Below, piece after piece: positions 9,042-18,521 of a DNA stretch of 64,000 nucleotides. The first letter of the stretch is position 1; every line of letters starts with the position of its first letter. The translations under genes were made by a program, and so were the position numbers. This stretch comes from Polyangiaceae bacterium (GTDB lineage: Bacteria > Myxococcota_A > Polyangia > Polyangiales > Polyangiaceae). Under the pieces are notes generated by a model. That model was not told where the DNA came from. It made no database searches and worked only from the letters and a program-made list of their open reading frames with translations. The stretch lies in contig JADJXL010000008.1 of assembly GCA_016715885.1 (NCBI GenBank), positions 83,630 through 147,629 of the forward strand. The letters are read 5' to 3'.

Positions 9042-9523
9042 AAGAGCTCAGGCCGCCCGACAGGTTGGATGTCGACGCTGACAAGCCGCGGATTTTTCTT
9101 GCTGGTTCCATAGAAATGGGAAAAGCGGTCGATTGGCAATCGGTGGTCACGGATACGCTTCGCGATATGGATATCGTGGTGCTGAACCCGAGGCGCGAGG
9201 CGTGGGATTCGACCTGGCCGCAGTCTGCGGATTTTCCGCCGTTTCGCGAGCAGGTCGAATGGGAGCTCGACGCGCTGGAAAAAGCGGACCTCATTCTTTT
9301 TTACTTTGCGCCGGAGACCAAGTCGCCCATTACGCTGCTGGAGCTCGGGCTGAACGTGCGTCGCAATGTGATCGTGTGTTGTCCCGAAGGATATTGGCGC
9401 AAAGGAAATGTGGACGTGGTGTGCAGGCGATATGGCATTCCGCAGGTGCCGACGCTGGAGGCGTTGATCGAGCGGGTCAGGGAAAGGGGGCTCCAGCACG
9501 CACGCGGCCAAGTACGCCGCTGA
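9038..9523 (+). CDS. Nucleoside 2-deoxyribosyltransferase-like protein, about 161 aa
   Basis: KPRIFLAGSIEMGKAVDWQ and VLNPRREAWDSTW followed by QVEWELDALEKADLILFYF match the nucleoside 2-deoxyribosyltransferase-like family (Rossmann-like core with a conserved Glu after the third strand). ETKSPITLLELG gives the conserved Glu/substrate segment. Family members cleave or exchange the base of (deoxy)nucleosides; several are uncharacterised. GTG at 9038 overlaps the puuD stop as GTGA, so I prefer it to GTG at 9017. Coupling to puuD supports a role in purine salvage or breakdown; the substrate is not known. Confidence 0.75.
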   Translation: MKELRPPDRLDVDADKPRIFLAGSIEMGKAVDWQSVVTDTLRDMDIVVLNPRREAWDSTWPQSADFPPFREQVEWELDALEKADLILFYFAPETKSPITLLELGLNVRRNVIVCCPEGYWRKGNVDVVCRRYGIPQVPTLEALIERVRERGLQHARGQVRR

Positions 9524-9989
9524 TGGTAGAACGCGACGTTGCGAGGGCAAGCGGCCCAGACGTAGCCGCTCCAGTGGTGTGGAGCTCATGCTCCTCGATT
9601 CGCTGATGCTCGTCGAGATTCCTGCCGTACGCGCCCTTCCCGCCGAGGCGCCAGCCGATTTGGTACAGATGGATCTCGTAGCGCTCCAGCGCGCTCGGCT
9701 GGCAGGAGCTCGAATGCCGCGGCTTGCTCGCGCGCTCGTCATGCATGGGCCGTGGATGCCGTGCTGACAGCGTGCGGGGACGGCTGGAGACGCGGTGATG
9801 CCATGCGATACGTGGGCACTTGCCGCGCTCGGCCGTTGGGTCGCGGGTCAATATGACGCTCGTCGGCCCGCGGAGGTCGTCATTTCCGCCCGATCATCAG
9901 ATTGTGCGCTGCCGACGGACGAACGTTGAATGTCGTCACGTGCGTCGTCGGCAGGAGTTTTCGATTCTCACGATGTCGGCGTTCGACTC
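9524..9989. other. Intergenic, no confident gene
   Basis: About 465 bases. A minus-strand open frame reads LERYEIHLYQIGWRLGGKGAYG over part of it, but it is not backed by a start, a family or a neighbouring frame. It may be gene debris next to the transposase remnant. Confidence 0.4.
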
Positions 9990-10889
9990 TTACGATGCTG
10001 CAACGTTCGCCCCGTGAAGCACGCGCATGGCGTATGTGCCCGCCGGGAATGCGACCGAGCGATCGCCTGCCCGCCATGCTTGGAATGCCTTCCGATATGC
10101 GGCGCGGAAGGCTCGCACGGCACGCGCGGCAATGCGGGCCGCTTCGGCATTGCCGCGACCAACGGCGAACATGGGATTTCGCTGGCACCTGGGTTCATGG
10201 GTCGTGATGCGCATTGCGGGTGATACATTCGCGGCACGTTTTGCACCGAGCACGCGACGCGCGGGAATGCGTGCGTGGGCGGCCGCTTCCGAGTTTGGCA
10301 AGTTCCACGGCAATATCGTCGCGAAATCTTGGGCGTTTTCTTTGCAAATCGATGGAGGAAGGAAACGTCGAGGCTGGTCACGGGCTTCCATTCAGGGTTT
10401 TCGGGCTGAAATAGATGCCGGGGCGTTTAGCATGGATGGTGCCTTTGCCGATGTCATCGATCGTCGTTTTGGCACCGGGCCATTCGTGCGCGTGACGAAC
10501 GAGTCCTGCTTCGACGGGGTTTGCCAAGGTATAGGCGATTTTTTTGACGATGGCTTGCCGCGTGCACAATTCGACGACACTGGTTTGAGCGCGATCCCAA
10601 GGCGATCCGTCCCATTTTCGGGAGAATTCTGACGCCAATCGAGACGAGCCGATGGAACAGCTCGAAAGCGCGGCAGCGTGCCCATGGGGTCGGAAACGAC
10701 GTAATGCAAGTGCGTCGACATGGCACAAAAGGCGTGAACCTGAATGCCGTGCCGAAGCGCGGAGACGATGAGCGCGTAGAGAATGAAGCGGGTCATTGCG
10801 GGATCGGGGCGCAATAGGCAATGGCGACGCTCGGTGCGGCGCGTAACGAGGTAGGTGGCTCCGGGGCGGATGGGGCGGGGCTGGCTCAT
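9990..10889 (-). pseudogene. REP-associated tyrosine transposase (RAYT, Y1_Tnp) remnant
   Basis: It starts MSQPRPIRPGATYLVTRRT and continues to HAFCAMSTHLHYVVSDP, where the H-x-H (HLH) metal motif of Y1 transposases is clear. The reading then moves through other frames: ELFHRLVSIGVRIL, then CTRQAIVKKIAYTLANPVEA and WPGAKTTIDDIGKG, then from about 10390 a Pro-rich stretch and QRNPMFAVGRGNAEAARI, ending in VFPAGTYAMRVLHGANV-like sequence at 9990. At least three frame changes are needed over about 300 residues. Y1 transposases of this type mobilise or maintain REP palindromes; a palindromic element lies at 54331-54479 but is not shown to be its substrate. Confidence 0.75.
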
Positions 10890-10969
10890 GGCCGGGGCGT
10901 ATTGCGAGAAGTATGCCGGCGGAGGGCGCTCAATAATTTCGAATAGTTATGATCGATTTGGGGCCGACC

Positions 10970-11009
10970 GAGGGTGGCGGCCGCCATGGCGGAGGGTGGC
11001 GGCCGCCAG
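10970..11009. repeat. Short GC-rich tandem repeat
   Basis: Two copies of GGGTGGCGGCCGCCA, 22 bases apart. Each contains the palindrome GGCGGCCGCC and could form a small hairpin. It lies between the transposase remnant and the SUKH gene. Confidence 0.6.
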
Positions 11010-11040
11010 TTTTCCCGCCAGTCTACGGCCGTGAATGTGC

Positions 11041-11713
11041 CTACCAATCGCCAACCTCGGTGGGCGATTCTGGGCGGCTTCTAGCGCTTGTTTCGCGCAA
11101 ACGTCGCGAACTGGTCGGCGCGATTGGGGTACTCGTTGGGTTTGTTATTTTGGGCACCACGCACCCATTCTTCTCGGAAAAGACCCAATCGCCCTTCTCG
11201 GGTGCCGCCACGTAAAGCGCGAGCGCGTCTCGCAAGCTTCGAGCCGAGCACCACGAGGTCGCATTCGGTCACGAAGGTGATGAGCTGGCCGATTTTGCCT
11301 TTCGGACCCGGGAAGAGGTCCAGGTACGTATTATCCCCGTCCCACCATCGATTCCCAGCGATGGGAATGCGCTTGGCGTGCCAAAGGACCGAATGGATTC
11401 GACCGGCTCCACGACCTTGAAGTCGGTCTGGGGATATTCTTCGGCGAGCGCGAGTTCCTCCTTCCAGCGCTCGACGACGGCTTCGGAGCGGTGCGAGCGG
11501 CGAGCACCCCGGCATCCATTCGAATAGGCTGGACTCATCGCCATCCTGGCCGTCGTGCAAGAGGAGCGAGGCGCGAAAGTCGTCGGGAAAGCGCAACGAA
11601 AGTGCTTCCTCGGCGGCAACGATCGCTCGCTCCGACGCGCCTTTGCGGAGGCCGAGCTCCCGCCCGGCATTTTTGGCGGCCCATGATCCCAAACGTTCCC
11701 AAAGATCATTCAT
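11041..11713 (-). CDS. SMI1/KNR4 (SUKH) family protein, frame-disrupted
   Basis: The reading starts MNDLWERLGSWAAKNAGREL, then IVAAEEALSLRFPDDFRASL and LLHDGQDGDESSLFEWMPGC, the classic SUKH N-terminal half. It then passes to a second frame (VVERWKEELALAEEYPQTDF), returns to the first for IPIAGNRWWDGDNTYLDLFP and GQLITFVTECDLVVLGS, and ends in a third (RDALALYVAAPEKGDWVFS). Three frame changes leave the whole domain legible. SUKH proteins often act as immunity proteins against polymorphic toxins, but here no toxin gene is adjacent. Two start codons (11713, 11725) are possible. I regard it as a normal gene with indels rather than a decayed one. Confidence 0.68.
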
Positions 11714-11733
11714 GAAACCGAGCATCGCATGAC

Positions 11734-11787
11734 TGGCACCTTTTCCCAAAGGGGTTGGCACCTTTTCCCAAAGGAGTTGGCACCTTT
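11734..11787. repeat. 22-bp tandem repeat, about 2.5 copies
   Basis: The unit begins TGGCACCTTTTCCCAAAGG and repeats with a 22-base period from 11734, 11756 and 11778. It lies just upstream of the SUKH start and downstream of the propeller-like lipoprotein. Its position between two minus-strand genes would suit a regulatory or recombination role, but nothing more is shown. Confidence 0.75.
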
Positions 11788-11814
11788 CGCTCGCGCTCGT
11801 GCAGACGTGAGCGA

Positions 11815-13281
11815 TCAGGGCGGGAGCGCGGCGACGAAGACGTCAGGCGCGGTGCCGTTGGTGCTGATCGCGCCGGGGCCAAGATCCATCGTCCCGATGA
11901 AGCCGCCGGCGAGGAACGGCGTGCCCGAAGGCCCGAAAGCGCCGGCCACGCGGTGGTTGCCGTCCTCGTTCTGGCCGTAAATGGTGCGAGTCCACAGTAC
12001 CTTGCCAGAAACGGCCACGGCAGCGGCAAAGAGGCCGCTGATGGGCGGGCCCAGCGCGGCGGCAATCAGCGCCTCGTCGTTCGGGCCGACAGCGAGGGAC
12101 GGGATGACCGCAGCGGGGGCGCCGACCATGACGGGCGTGCTCGTCGCACCGTCGTGTCGAAGCGCTGGAGCGGAAACCCCTTGCCGTCCCACACGCCAAG
12201 CAGGACCAGATCGCCGGACGGCGCGACCTGCGCGTCGGTGACGAGCGGAGAGATCAACGACTGCCAGCGGTGCTGACCGGAGGCGTCGAAGCTGGTCACG
12301 AAGCCGGTCTGGTGAGGCACCACGCTCACGGGCCCGCCGCCGAAATCGACAACTGCCCCGGCGAGGTGACGATCTGGCCAGCGACGGCGACGTCTCCCCT
12401 CGGGCCACGCGACGACGGAGAGGTTCGCCCCGCGACCGGCTGCGACTCGAGCGCGAGGATCTTCCACCAGACGAGCGCGCCCGACGGATCCAGCTTGGCC
12501 ACGAAGCCGTCATGCCCGAAGGAGGTGCCTTCGCCGAGCGTGATGTCATCGTACCCGAGCCATCCGCTGAAGAACCCCGCGACGTAGACGTGCCCTGCGC
12601 ATCCGTCGCGGGACGCGTGACGATCATCTGAGAGCCGCCGAATGCGTGGCTCCAGACGTGGTCGCCAGAAGCAGTGAGCTTGGCGATCGCCGTCGACGTG
12701 GGACCGCCGTTCACCGGACCGCCGCCGAAATCGGCGACGCCGATGTAGCTCGCGGTGAGCAGGATGGCTCCGTCGCCAGCGAGCGCGACCTGGGTGGTGC
12801 CGATGGAGTCGTAGATCCCGGCGACGGCGCGCGCGAACGGCGCGCAACCGGCAGGGCGCGAGCCGAGCGACGAACAAGCGGCCCTCGAGCGCGAGCGGCG
12901 GCTCGGGGAAGATGTCCCCTTCAGACGGCGGCACGGCAGGCCCGTTCAGCGTGGCGACGCCGAGGTCGAGCGTGCCGTGGAAAGCGCCGGCGATGACTGG
13001 ATAGCCGTGCCGATCGACGGCGATCGAGGCACCGACCTGCCGCATGCCGTCATAAAGCGCTTCGCGAACGGCGTCGTGGGCGCGGACATGCAGGAGTCTG
13101 CCGAGTCTTCGAGGGGCACGACGTCGAGGAGGTCGCTGCGTGCGCCGCAGGCGGTGAGGATGATGCAACAAAGGGCTGCCGCGCCAACGCGCGAGCAATC
13201 GCTGCCAACGCGGTTGTCACCGCGCCGCGTGCAATCCTCCGGAATCGCTGGGAAAATGAGGGGATCGTCGGGAGTGTTCAT
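11815..13281 (-). CDS. Lipoprotein with propeller-type repeats, frame-disrupted
   Basis: It begins MNTPDDPLIFPAIPEDC and then AALCCIILTACGARSDLL, a lipoprotein signal with lipobox LTAC. After that the protein is read through about six frame changes, but repeat units remain obvious: VDRHGYPVIAGAFHGTLDLG, TASGDHVWSHAFGGSQMIV, AKLDPSGALVWWKILA, DASGQHRWQSLISPL, AVSGKVLWTRTIYGQ and a last FLAGGFIGTMDLGPGAIST. These are SBBP-like beta-propeller units typical of secreted myxobacterial proteins. The total is about 488 codons. The ATG overlaps the end of the YwbE-like gene (ATGA). The frame changes conserve the repeats, so indels in the sequence are likelier than decay. Exact ends of each segment are approximate. 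Confidence 0.65.
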
Positions 13282-13833
13282 GATGGGTCGGGACCCGCAG
13301 CAATCATCGTGCCACGAATGAGGATCACCTTGCCCCGTCGAGTTACCTCAGATGAGCCGTTTTCGTGCGGATTCTGGGTGCGATGTTGAGCCTTGCGTTG
13401 CTGAGCAAGACGTGACGTCAGCGCGAGAATCCTGCGCACGCGCCCGACTTCTCCCGATTCCAACCGCACCCTTGATGCCTCGTGGATGTGTCGACGAGTT
13501 CGTCAGAATATCGCGCACAATGCCTTCCGTGAGCGCTCCCGTTTCCTGATCCGCTTTCATGACGATCGCCACGCGCAATCCTCGTCGAATCTGCGCTCGC
13601 TGCGTCCCTCCGGGCTCGCCCGCTGGCGATACATCCGCTGGATTCGCCTGTCGAACGATCACGGCCCCGCCCGCTCCTGCATTGCGCAGTAGCGTCGCAA
13701 CGCGCTCGCATTCGGCAGCCATCACGAGCAAGTCGCGCCCCTCGATTGCGACGGTTTGCCCAAGTGTTTCTCGCCATGGCTTACCGAATATGCTCAAATG
13801 TTCCTGTGGTACACCAATGACGCGCGTAATCAT
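13278..13833 (-). CDS. YwbE-like (DUF2196) protein with N-terminal extension; one frameshift
   Basis: The diagnostic part is QIRRGLRVAIVMKADQETGA, then LTEGIVRDILTNSSTHPRGI, which continues in another frame as VRLESGEVGRVRRIL. This is the YwbE/DUF2196 domain, a small beta-rich domain of unknown role. It is preceded by about 75 residues (MITRVIGVPQEHLSIFGKPW ... CERVATLLRNAGAGGAV) that I do not recognise; a YwbE protein normally starts just before the domain, so this is either a fusion or a separate reading. The frame break lies near 13465. The start at 13833 is tentative. Confidence 0.6.
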
Positions 13834-13938
13834 CGTTTTCTCCGCCGCATCGAATTCGTCGCACGACAATCCGCCCGAGAGTCGGCTTGGTTGCTGGGGA
13901 TGGAGCAGACGGCTTCGGCGCGGGCGCAGGCGCGGCAT

Positions 13939-14208
13939 GACGCAGCGACGAGAACGGCTTGTGTTTCAGACCTGATTCGGGCGGCGGGCCGTCAATCTAG
14001 CGCGGTATCGACCGCCGACAACACGGAAATTCTCGACGGCGAAGCATGGCCAGGTCAACAACCGATTGAGTATCGCTGCAAATGTGGTATCCGTCGATGC
14101 TCTCGTCGTAGGGTGCCTGGGCCCCGCCCATCTCATGTCGCATCACGAAATGCTTTGTGCCGCCATCGCATACAATTCGCAAACGTACGGCGATCGGGCC
14201 ATCAGCTC
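13939..14208. other. Intergenic, no gene seen
   Basis: The upstream region between the YwbE-like gene and the hydrolase. Open frames exist on both strands but none has a family or a sound start; a long plus-strand frame running into the hydrolase is read-through. Confidence 0.45.
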
Positions 14209-14241
14209 ATGACAACGACGCGCTCGATAGTGGAGAACAGC

Positions 14242-15100
14242 ATGAGCATCGCGGAATTCACCACGACTATCGACGGGCTGAACATTCATTATTGCCACGC
14301 CGGTGATACCGGACCGGTGGTGGTGCTGCTACACGGCGGCGGAATCGACTCGGCGCGCCTGTCGTGGGAGCTGCTGATTCCCGAGCTCGCGCACACTCAC
14401 CGCGTTTTTGCGCCTGACTTTCCAGGCTACGGCGAGTCCGACAAACCTGCAGACCTTCCGTATACGCTGGAGTACCTCGCTGCGTTCGCCATCGAGTTTC
14501 TCGATGTGCTGAGGATTGAAAGGTGCAGCCTGGTAGGCATTTCGATGGGCGGGGCCGTGGCGATGAGCGTGGCGCTCGATCAACCCGAGCGAGTGGAAAA
14601 GCTGGTTTGGTGGACAGCTGCGGCTTGCAGCGCAAGGTTCCGCTGGGCAAACTCGGTTATCTGTCGGTGCACGTACCTGGCATGCAAAGATTTACCTCCG
14701 CAATGATGCGCAGCCGCGCGGCGATCAAATCTCGCTCGGCGTGCTGCTCAAAAACCCGGCGCACTGACCGAAGAACTGGTGGACCTGGCGCACGCGGAAG
14801 CAATGCGCCCCGGCGCGGGCATAGCCTTCAGCGCCTTCCAGCGCAGCGAAGTCACGTGGAACGGAACGCGTAGCGTGCTGCTCGACCGCCTGTCTGAAAT
14901 TCAAGCGCCCACATTGCTCGTCCACGGCACCAAGGATACAGCCGTGCCCGCGGAGAGCTCCCCGCGAGGCACAGCGCGCCATTGCCGGCGCGCGATTGGC
15001 GTGGATCGAGGGCGCGGGTCGTTAGCCGCAGCGCGACGACCCGAAAGCCTTCAACCGCGTCGTCACTGATTTTCTGCGCGATCGACGTATGGATGCGTAG
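14242..15100 (+). CDS. Alpha/beta-hydrolase, frame-disrupted
   Basis: A Shine-Dalgarno GGAG six bases upstream sets the start at 14242 (MSIAEFTTTIDGLNIHYC). The fold is clear: VVLLHGGGIDSARLSW (oxyanion loop), VFAPDFPGYGESDKP, LVGISMGGAVAM with the nucleophile Ser in G-x-S-x-G, and in later frames PTLLVHGTKDTAVP (catalytic Asp) and WIEGAGHWP (catalytic His). It ends DFLRDRRMDA at 15100. Three or four frame changes between about 14610 and 15000 are needed, and all catalytic residues survive. It is related to the meta-cleavage-product hydrolase/haloperoxidase group; the substrate is unknown. The methyltransferase starts 17 bases on. Confidence 0.75.
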
Positions 15101-15116
15101 ACTCAGCGGGGACATC

Positions 15117-15739
15117 ATGAATGAGGATCTGTCCAACGGATGGGAAGCTGTGGCCGAGCGGTTCATCGAATGCCGATCGGACATTGGGGCCGCCACCGTT
15201 CGGCAATGGGCGACATGCCTGCCGAAAGGCGGCTCTGTCTTGGATGTCGGTTGCGGCTCGGGGGTCCCCATTTCGATGGCCCTGATGGACGACGGATTCC
15301 AAGTCGCTGGATTGGATGCATCTCCGACGTTGGTCGGCGCATTCCGGACGCGCTTTCCCGGCGCGGTGGTCGCGTGTGAGGCGGCTGAACAGAGCCGCTT
15401 CTTCGGCCGGAACGTTCGACGGCGTCATCGCCATTGGCCTGCTATTTTGCTCTCCGAACAATCGCAGCGCGAGCTCGTTCGCCGTCTGGCAAGCGCGCTC
15501 AGGCCAGGCGGGCGCCTCCTTTCACCGCGCCGCACGAGCGATGCGTCTGGACCGACCAGCTCACGGGACGCACGTCCCTATCCCTGGGAGCTGCGGAGTA
15601 TCGACGGCTGCTCGAAGGCGCGGGAATGGCGCTCGCGCGCAGCCTCGAAGACGAAGGTGAAAACCATTATTACGACGCGCTCGCGGTGGGCGGCAACGCG
15701 CAAATGACATGCCGACACCCGTGGCACGACGAAAGATGA
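15117..15739 (+). CDS. Class I SAM-dependent methyltransferase, frame-disrupted
   Basis: Starts MNEDLSNGWEAVAERFIE with a G-rich site upstream. Motif I is VLDVGCGSGVPISMAL, motif II region VAGLDASPTLVGAFR. After the middle the reading switches frame: GTFDGVIAIGLLF, then QSQRELVRRLASALRPGGRL, then TAPHERCVWTDQLTGRTSLS and EYRRLLEGAGMALARSLEDE. About 207 residues result, normal for this family of small-molecule methyltransferases. Close spacing after the hydrolase suggests co-transcription. The substrate is not predictable. Confidence 0.75.
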
Positions 15740-15842
15740 AGCAAACGCTGCGGCGAATCCGCAATGAATCAATCAATTCTCCCTTGCCCGCGCAGAAGAA
15801 TTGGCATACCCAAATGCTTCCCCAAACTTCTCGGAGGTCACC

Positions 15843-17168
15843 ATGATGCCAAATGATTCGAATCTCGACGATTGCGCCATTCGTACGTTTCGATGGCGCA
15901 AGCCCCGAAGCCTCGTAGGGCTCGTTGCCATGACGGCCATGCTCGCAGGTTGCCCCGACACGGAACCCACGCCGAATGGCTCGTCGAGCAGCTCGGGATC
16001 CGGCGGATCTGCCGGCTCGGGAGGCCAAGGAGGCTCAGCAGGTGAAGCGGGTCAAGGCGGCGGTGGCGCAGGTGGTGCCGGTGGCGGCGGTGGAATCGGA
16101 GGTGCCGGAGGCGCCGGTGGTGGCGGTGGAGCCAGCGGATGGACCGAACGCTCGAAAGCACGCGTGTTTCTGAGCGGCCATAGCTTGACGGATGATCCAC
16201 TCGCAGACTACGTGCTTGCCATTGCCCAAAGCTTGGGGCGGGATTTCAATTACAACCAGCAAATTGGCATCGGCTCGCCCATTCGAGTGCGAACGCTGGG
16301 CGATAGCTGGAACAACCTCGATTGGCCCGGATACAAGAAGGGCAAAAACAAACATGGCACGTTCGACATGAACGTCATCGAAGAATTGAAAAATCCCACG
16401 ACGCTGGGTGCGGGCGAAAAGTACGATACGCTCGTCATCACCGAGCGGCATGATGTTCTCGGCACCATTCAATGGGAAGACACTGCCGGGCTGTTGCGGC
16501 ATTACCACGATCGGCTCATCGATGGCAATCCTGCCGGACACACGCTATTTTACCATAGCTGGCTCGATGTCGACAAAGCCGATCCGTCAACATGGATCAC
16601 GCACGAAAAGAATGCTCTCGTGGCTTGGGAATGCGTGGCGAACAAAGTGAACCTCACGCTCGAAGCTCTAGGGCGTTCGGATCGGCTGACCACGTTGCCC
16701 GTGGGAGCCGCATTGGTTCACCTCGTCGAGCAAATTTTGGCGGATAAGGTTCAGGGGATCAGCGGAACGACGACGCAAAAACTGAACATGATCTTTAATG
16801 ACAACGTGCACTTGACGCAGCTCGGCGTGTATTTCGCGGCGCTCGTGACGTACGCCGCCGTGTTTCGTAGTTCCCCCGTGGGAGCGTCGGTCCCGCAAGG
16901 AGTGAATGCAGTACCGGCCGCCGATATGCAGGCCATTGCCTGGAGCTTCGTGAGCACGTATTACACGACGCCCGCTTCCGGCGAGCATACGATGGACGCG
17001 TGCAGGAGTTTCATTTCGCAGAACGTCTGCGAATCCTTCTGGACCTTGCAGGGCAATCCGGGCAACATCACGGGCTGTCAAAACCATTTTTCGAATCCCA
17101 ATTCGAACAATGGGAGCAACCCGTTCAAGTGGCCTGATCCGAACTTGATGGTTTGGCCGGATCCTTGA
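15843..17168 (+). CDS. SGNH-hydrolase-like lipoprotein, 441 aa
   Basis: GGAGG five bases before 15843 fixes the start (ATGATG). The signal peptide is unusually long, ending VAMTAMLAGC (lipobox LAGC) near residue 42. A Ser/Gly-rich linker of about 60 residues follows (runs of GSGGSAGSGG type), then the globular domain. ARVFLSGHSLTDDPLADYVL replaces the GDSL block, and NDNVHLTQLGVYFAALVTY carries the D-x-x-H of block V, which points to an SGNH-type hydrolase or a relative. DACRSFISQNVCESFW at the end holds a Cys pair. The frame is intact. Its 3' end overlaps the convergent AAC(3) gene by 44 bases. Enzyme activity is inferred only. Confidence 0.75.
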   Translation: MMPNDSNLDDCAIRTFRWRKPRSLVGLVAMTAMLAGCPDTEPTPNGSSSSSGSGGSAGSGGQGGSAGEAGQGGGGAGGAGGGGGIGGAGGAGGGGGASGWTERSKARVFLSGHSLTDDPLADYVLAIAQSLGRDFNYNQQIGIGSPIRVRTLGDSWNNLDWPGYKKGKNKHGTFDMNVIEELKNPTTLGAGEKYDTLVITERHDVLGTIQWEDTAGLLRHYHDRLIDGNPAGHTLFYHSWLDVDKADPSTWITHEKNALVAWECVANKVNLTLEALGRSDRLTTLPVGAALVHLVEQILADKVQGISGTTTQKLNMIFNDNVHLTQLGVYFAALVTYAAVFRSSPVGASVPQGVNAVPAADMQAIAWSFVSTYYTTPASGEHTMDACRSFISQNVCESFWTLQGNPGNITGCQNHFSNPNSNNGSNPFKWPDPNLMVWPDP

Positions 17169-17958
17169 TGCAAGTGAATCGCGCATTCATCCACGCGACA
17201 CCGAATTGCACGAGGTCCTCGGCTTCGACAAGCTCGCTGCGCGCGTTACCAACGAGCCCGCAAGACGCGCGACCCGTCGCCAAATAACCCTTCAAAATGA
17301 GCGCAAAGTAATCCTCGAAAGGCCAATCCACGATGCCTTCGCTGTCGTCGAGGCAATCGACGTAGCGGATCACCGGCTCTGGGGCGGCCGCAATGCGTCG
17401 GTATCGACGTACGCGTCGTTTTTGCGGCAAATCCACCAAATACTCGGCCCAGTGCAGCACGGTCGTGGTATCGAAATCGGCGCCAAGGCGGAGCACTCGC
17501 CCGCCCATTTTGCACAATCGCTCGAGCGGCGAGCCCGGCCCGAAGTAATCGTGCCACGGTGAATCGCAAAGCAGCTCGATTGCCCGCGCACCTCGCGCTC
17601 CAAATCGTCCCTCCGGGTGGTCGGTCACGAGCGTGCCTGGCTGCTGACGAAAAGCTTCGGCGAGATACCCGACGTCCGGATCCGCGGGCGTCGTCGATTT
17701 GTCGAAAGGCTCGGCGTTTTGCAGATGTGCAGCCCGCTCATGTTCAGGGAGATCGTTCACCCAGGCCGAATCGTCTCGCGCCGAGGACCATCGTGGTCGT
17801 TCCACCCTCGAAAACGGCTTGGTCAGCGCGTCGACCACACCTCGAGCGCCGCCTTCGATGGGCCCGATTGCGCGGAGGGAAGCATGGATCATCAGCGTGT
17901 CACCAGCGCGAACGCCGAGCTGTCGGAGGTCCCGCACGAGGTCCAGGGGGCTTTGCAT
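17125..17958 (-). CDS. AAC(3)-type aminoglycoside N-acetyltransferase family protein, 277 aa
   Basis: MIHASLRAIGPIEGGARGVV near residue 23, DHPEGRFGARGARAIELL, SPWHDYFGPGSPLERL and VLRLGADFDTTTVLHWAEYL are the conserved blocks of the antibiotic N-acetyltransferase (AAC(3)/YokD) family, acetyl-CoA dependent. Around 17780-17825 the reading KPFSRVERPRWSS is out of character; the neighbouring frame gives VFEGGTTTMVLGAR, the expected segment, so two compensating indels lie here. Family members acetylate the 3-amino group of aminoglycosides, though many chromosomal copies have no shown resistance role. It is convergent with the SGNH lipoprotein gene. Confidence 0.85.
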   Translation of the reverse strand: MQSPLDLVRDLRQLGVRAGDTLMIHASLRAIGPIEGGARGVVDALTKPFSRVERPRWSSARDDSAWVNDLPEHERAAHLQNAEPFDKSTTPADPDVGYLAEAFRQQPGTLVTDHPEGRFGARGARAIELLCDSPWHDYFGPGSPLERLCKMGGRVLRLGADFDTTTVLHWAEYLVDLPQKRRVRRYRRIAAAPEPVIRYVDCLDDSEGIVDWPFEDYFALILKGYLATGRASCGLVGNARSELVEAEDLVQFGVAWMNARFTCIKDPAKPSSSDQAT

Positions 17959-18095
17959 GGGTGGAGCTTACTGCATTCTGGGGTTATCGAAAAACGTAAA
18001 TTTGGCGCTCACGCGGCGGGGGCTGAGGCGTGACGAGGCAGGCTCGATATCTGGGAGCAACATCGAGAATCATCCACGATGCTCAGAGTTTCTCG

Positions 18096-18521
18096 TCACG
18101 TGAGCGGATTGCGAACTCGCACCGTCCCGTAAACGCACCCGTCCTGGAAGTCCTCGCTAAGGATTTCGGAAAGCCCATAATGCTCTGCGTAGGCCCATAA
18201 ATGGGCGTCGAACCACGAAAGCTGATAGGTCGTTGCGCCATGTAGAGCAAGCCGAATAACGGCTTCGCTCGGATAGATGACATCAAACGTCAACAGCATC
18301 TCTTCCACTTCACGGCGTGCCTCGACGACCGATAGCAGTGGCGCATGCTTGCCCATGGGCCTCGTCACGACAGCAACGAATTCGATGATCGCCTGATGAG
18401 GCACTCGAATCGAGCGCTCCTCGATTCCCTTTCGAAGCACGGCAGCGGCTTTTTGCTGCTTGTCTGGAAATCGTGGGTCGTACCGGTAAACCAGGATATT
18501 CGTGTCAACGAGCGAGACCAC
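18096..18521 (-). CDS. vapC: PIN-domain toxin (VapC type), 141 aa
   Basis: SLVDTNILVYRYDPRFP gives the first PIN Asp, HQAIIEFVAVVTRP the Glu, and LSWFDAHLWAYAEHYGLSEI plus SEDFQDG the C-terminal acidic cluster. A GTG start at 18521 (VVSLVDTN) is chosen because PIN toxins start just before the first strand; the frame is open further up but overlaps the antitoxin. It overlaps the antitoxin by 17 bases. This subgroup resembles toxins paired with AbrB-type antitoxins, as here. Confidence 0.87.
   Translation of the reverse strand: MVSLVDTNILVYRYDPRFPDKQQKAAAVLRKGIEERSIRVPHQAIIEFVAVVTRPMGKHAPLLSVVEARREVEEMLLTFDVIYPSEAVIRLALHGATTYQLSWFDAHLWAYAEHYGLSEILSEDFQDGCVYGTVRVRNPLT

Noticed and set aside
9477..9851. 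124-aa minus-strand frame with YEIHLYQIGWRLGG
   Set aside because: Overlaps the end of the deoxyribosyltransferase-like gene, has no start signal or family, and is left as unexplained intergenic sequence.
10949..11280. Plus-strand frames opposite the SUKH C-terminus
   Set aside because: The minus-strand reading gives a continuous SUKH domain through frame changes, so these are shadows.
13756..14241. Long N-terminal extension of the hydrolase frame
   Set aside because: Open by chance; it lacks a family, and a good Shine-Dalgarno sequence with the fold's first strand sits at 14242.
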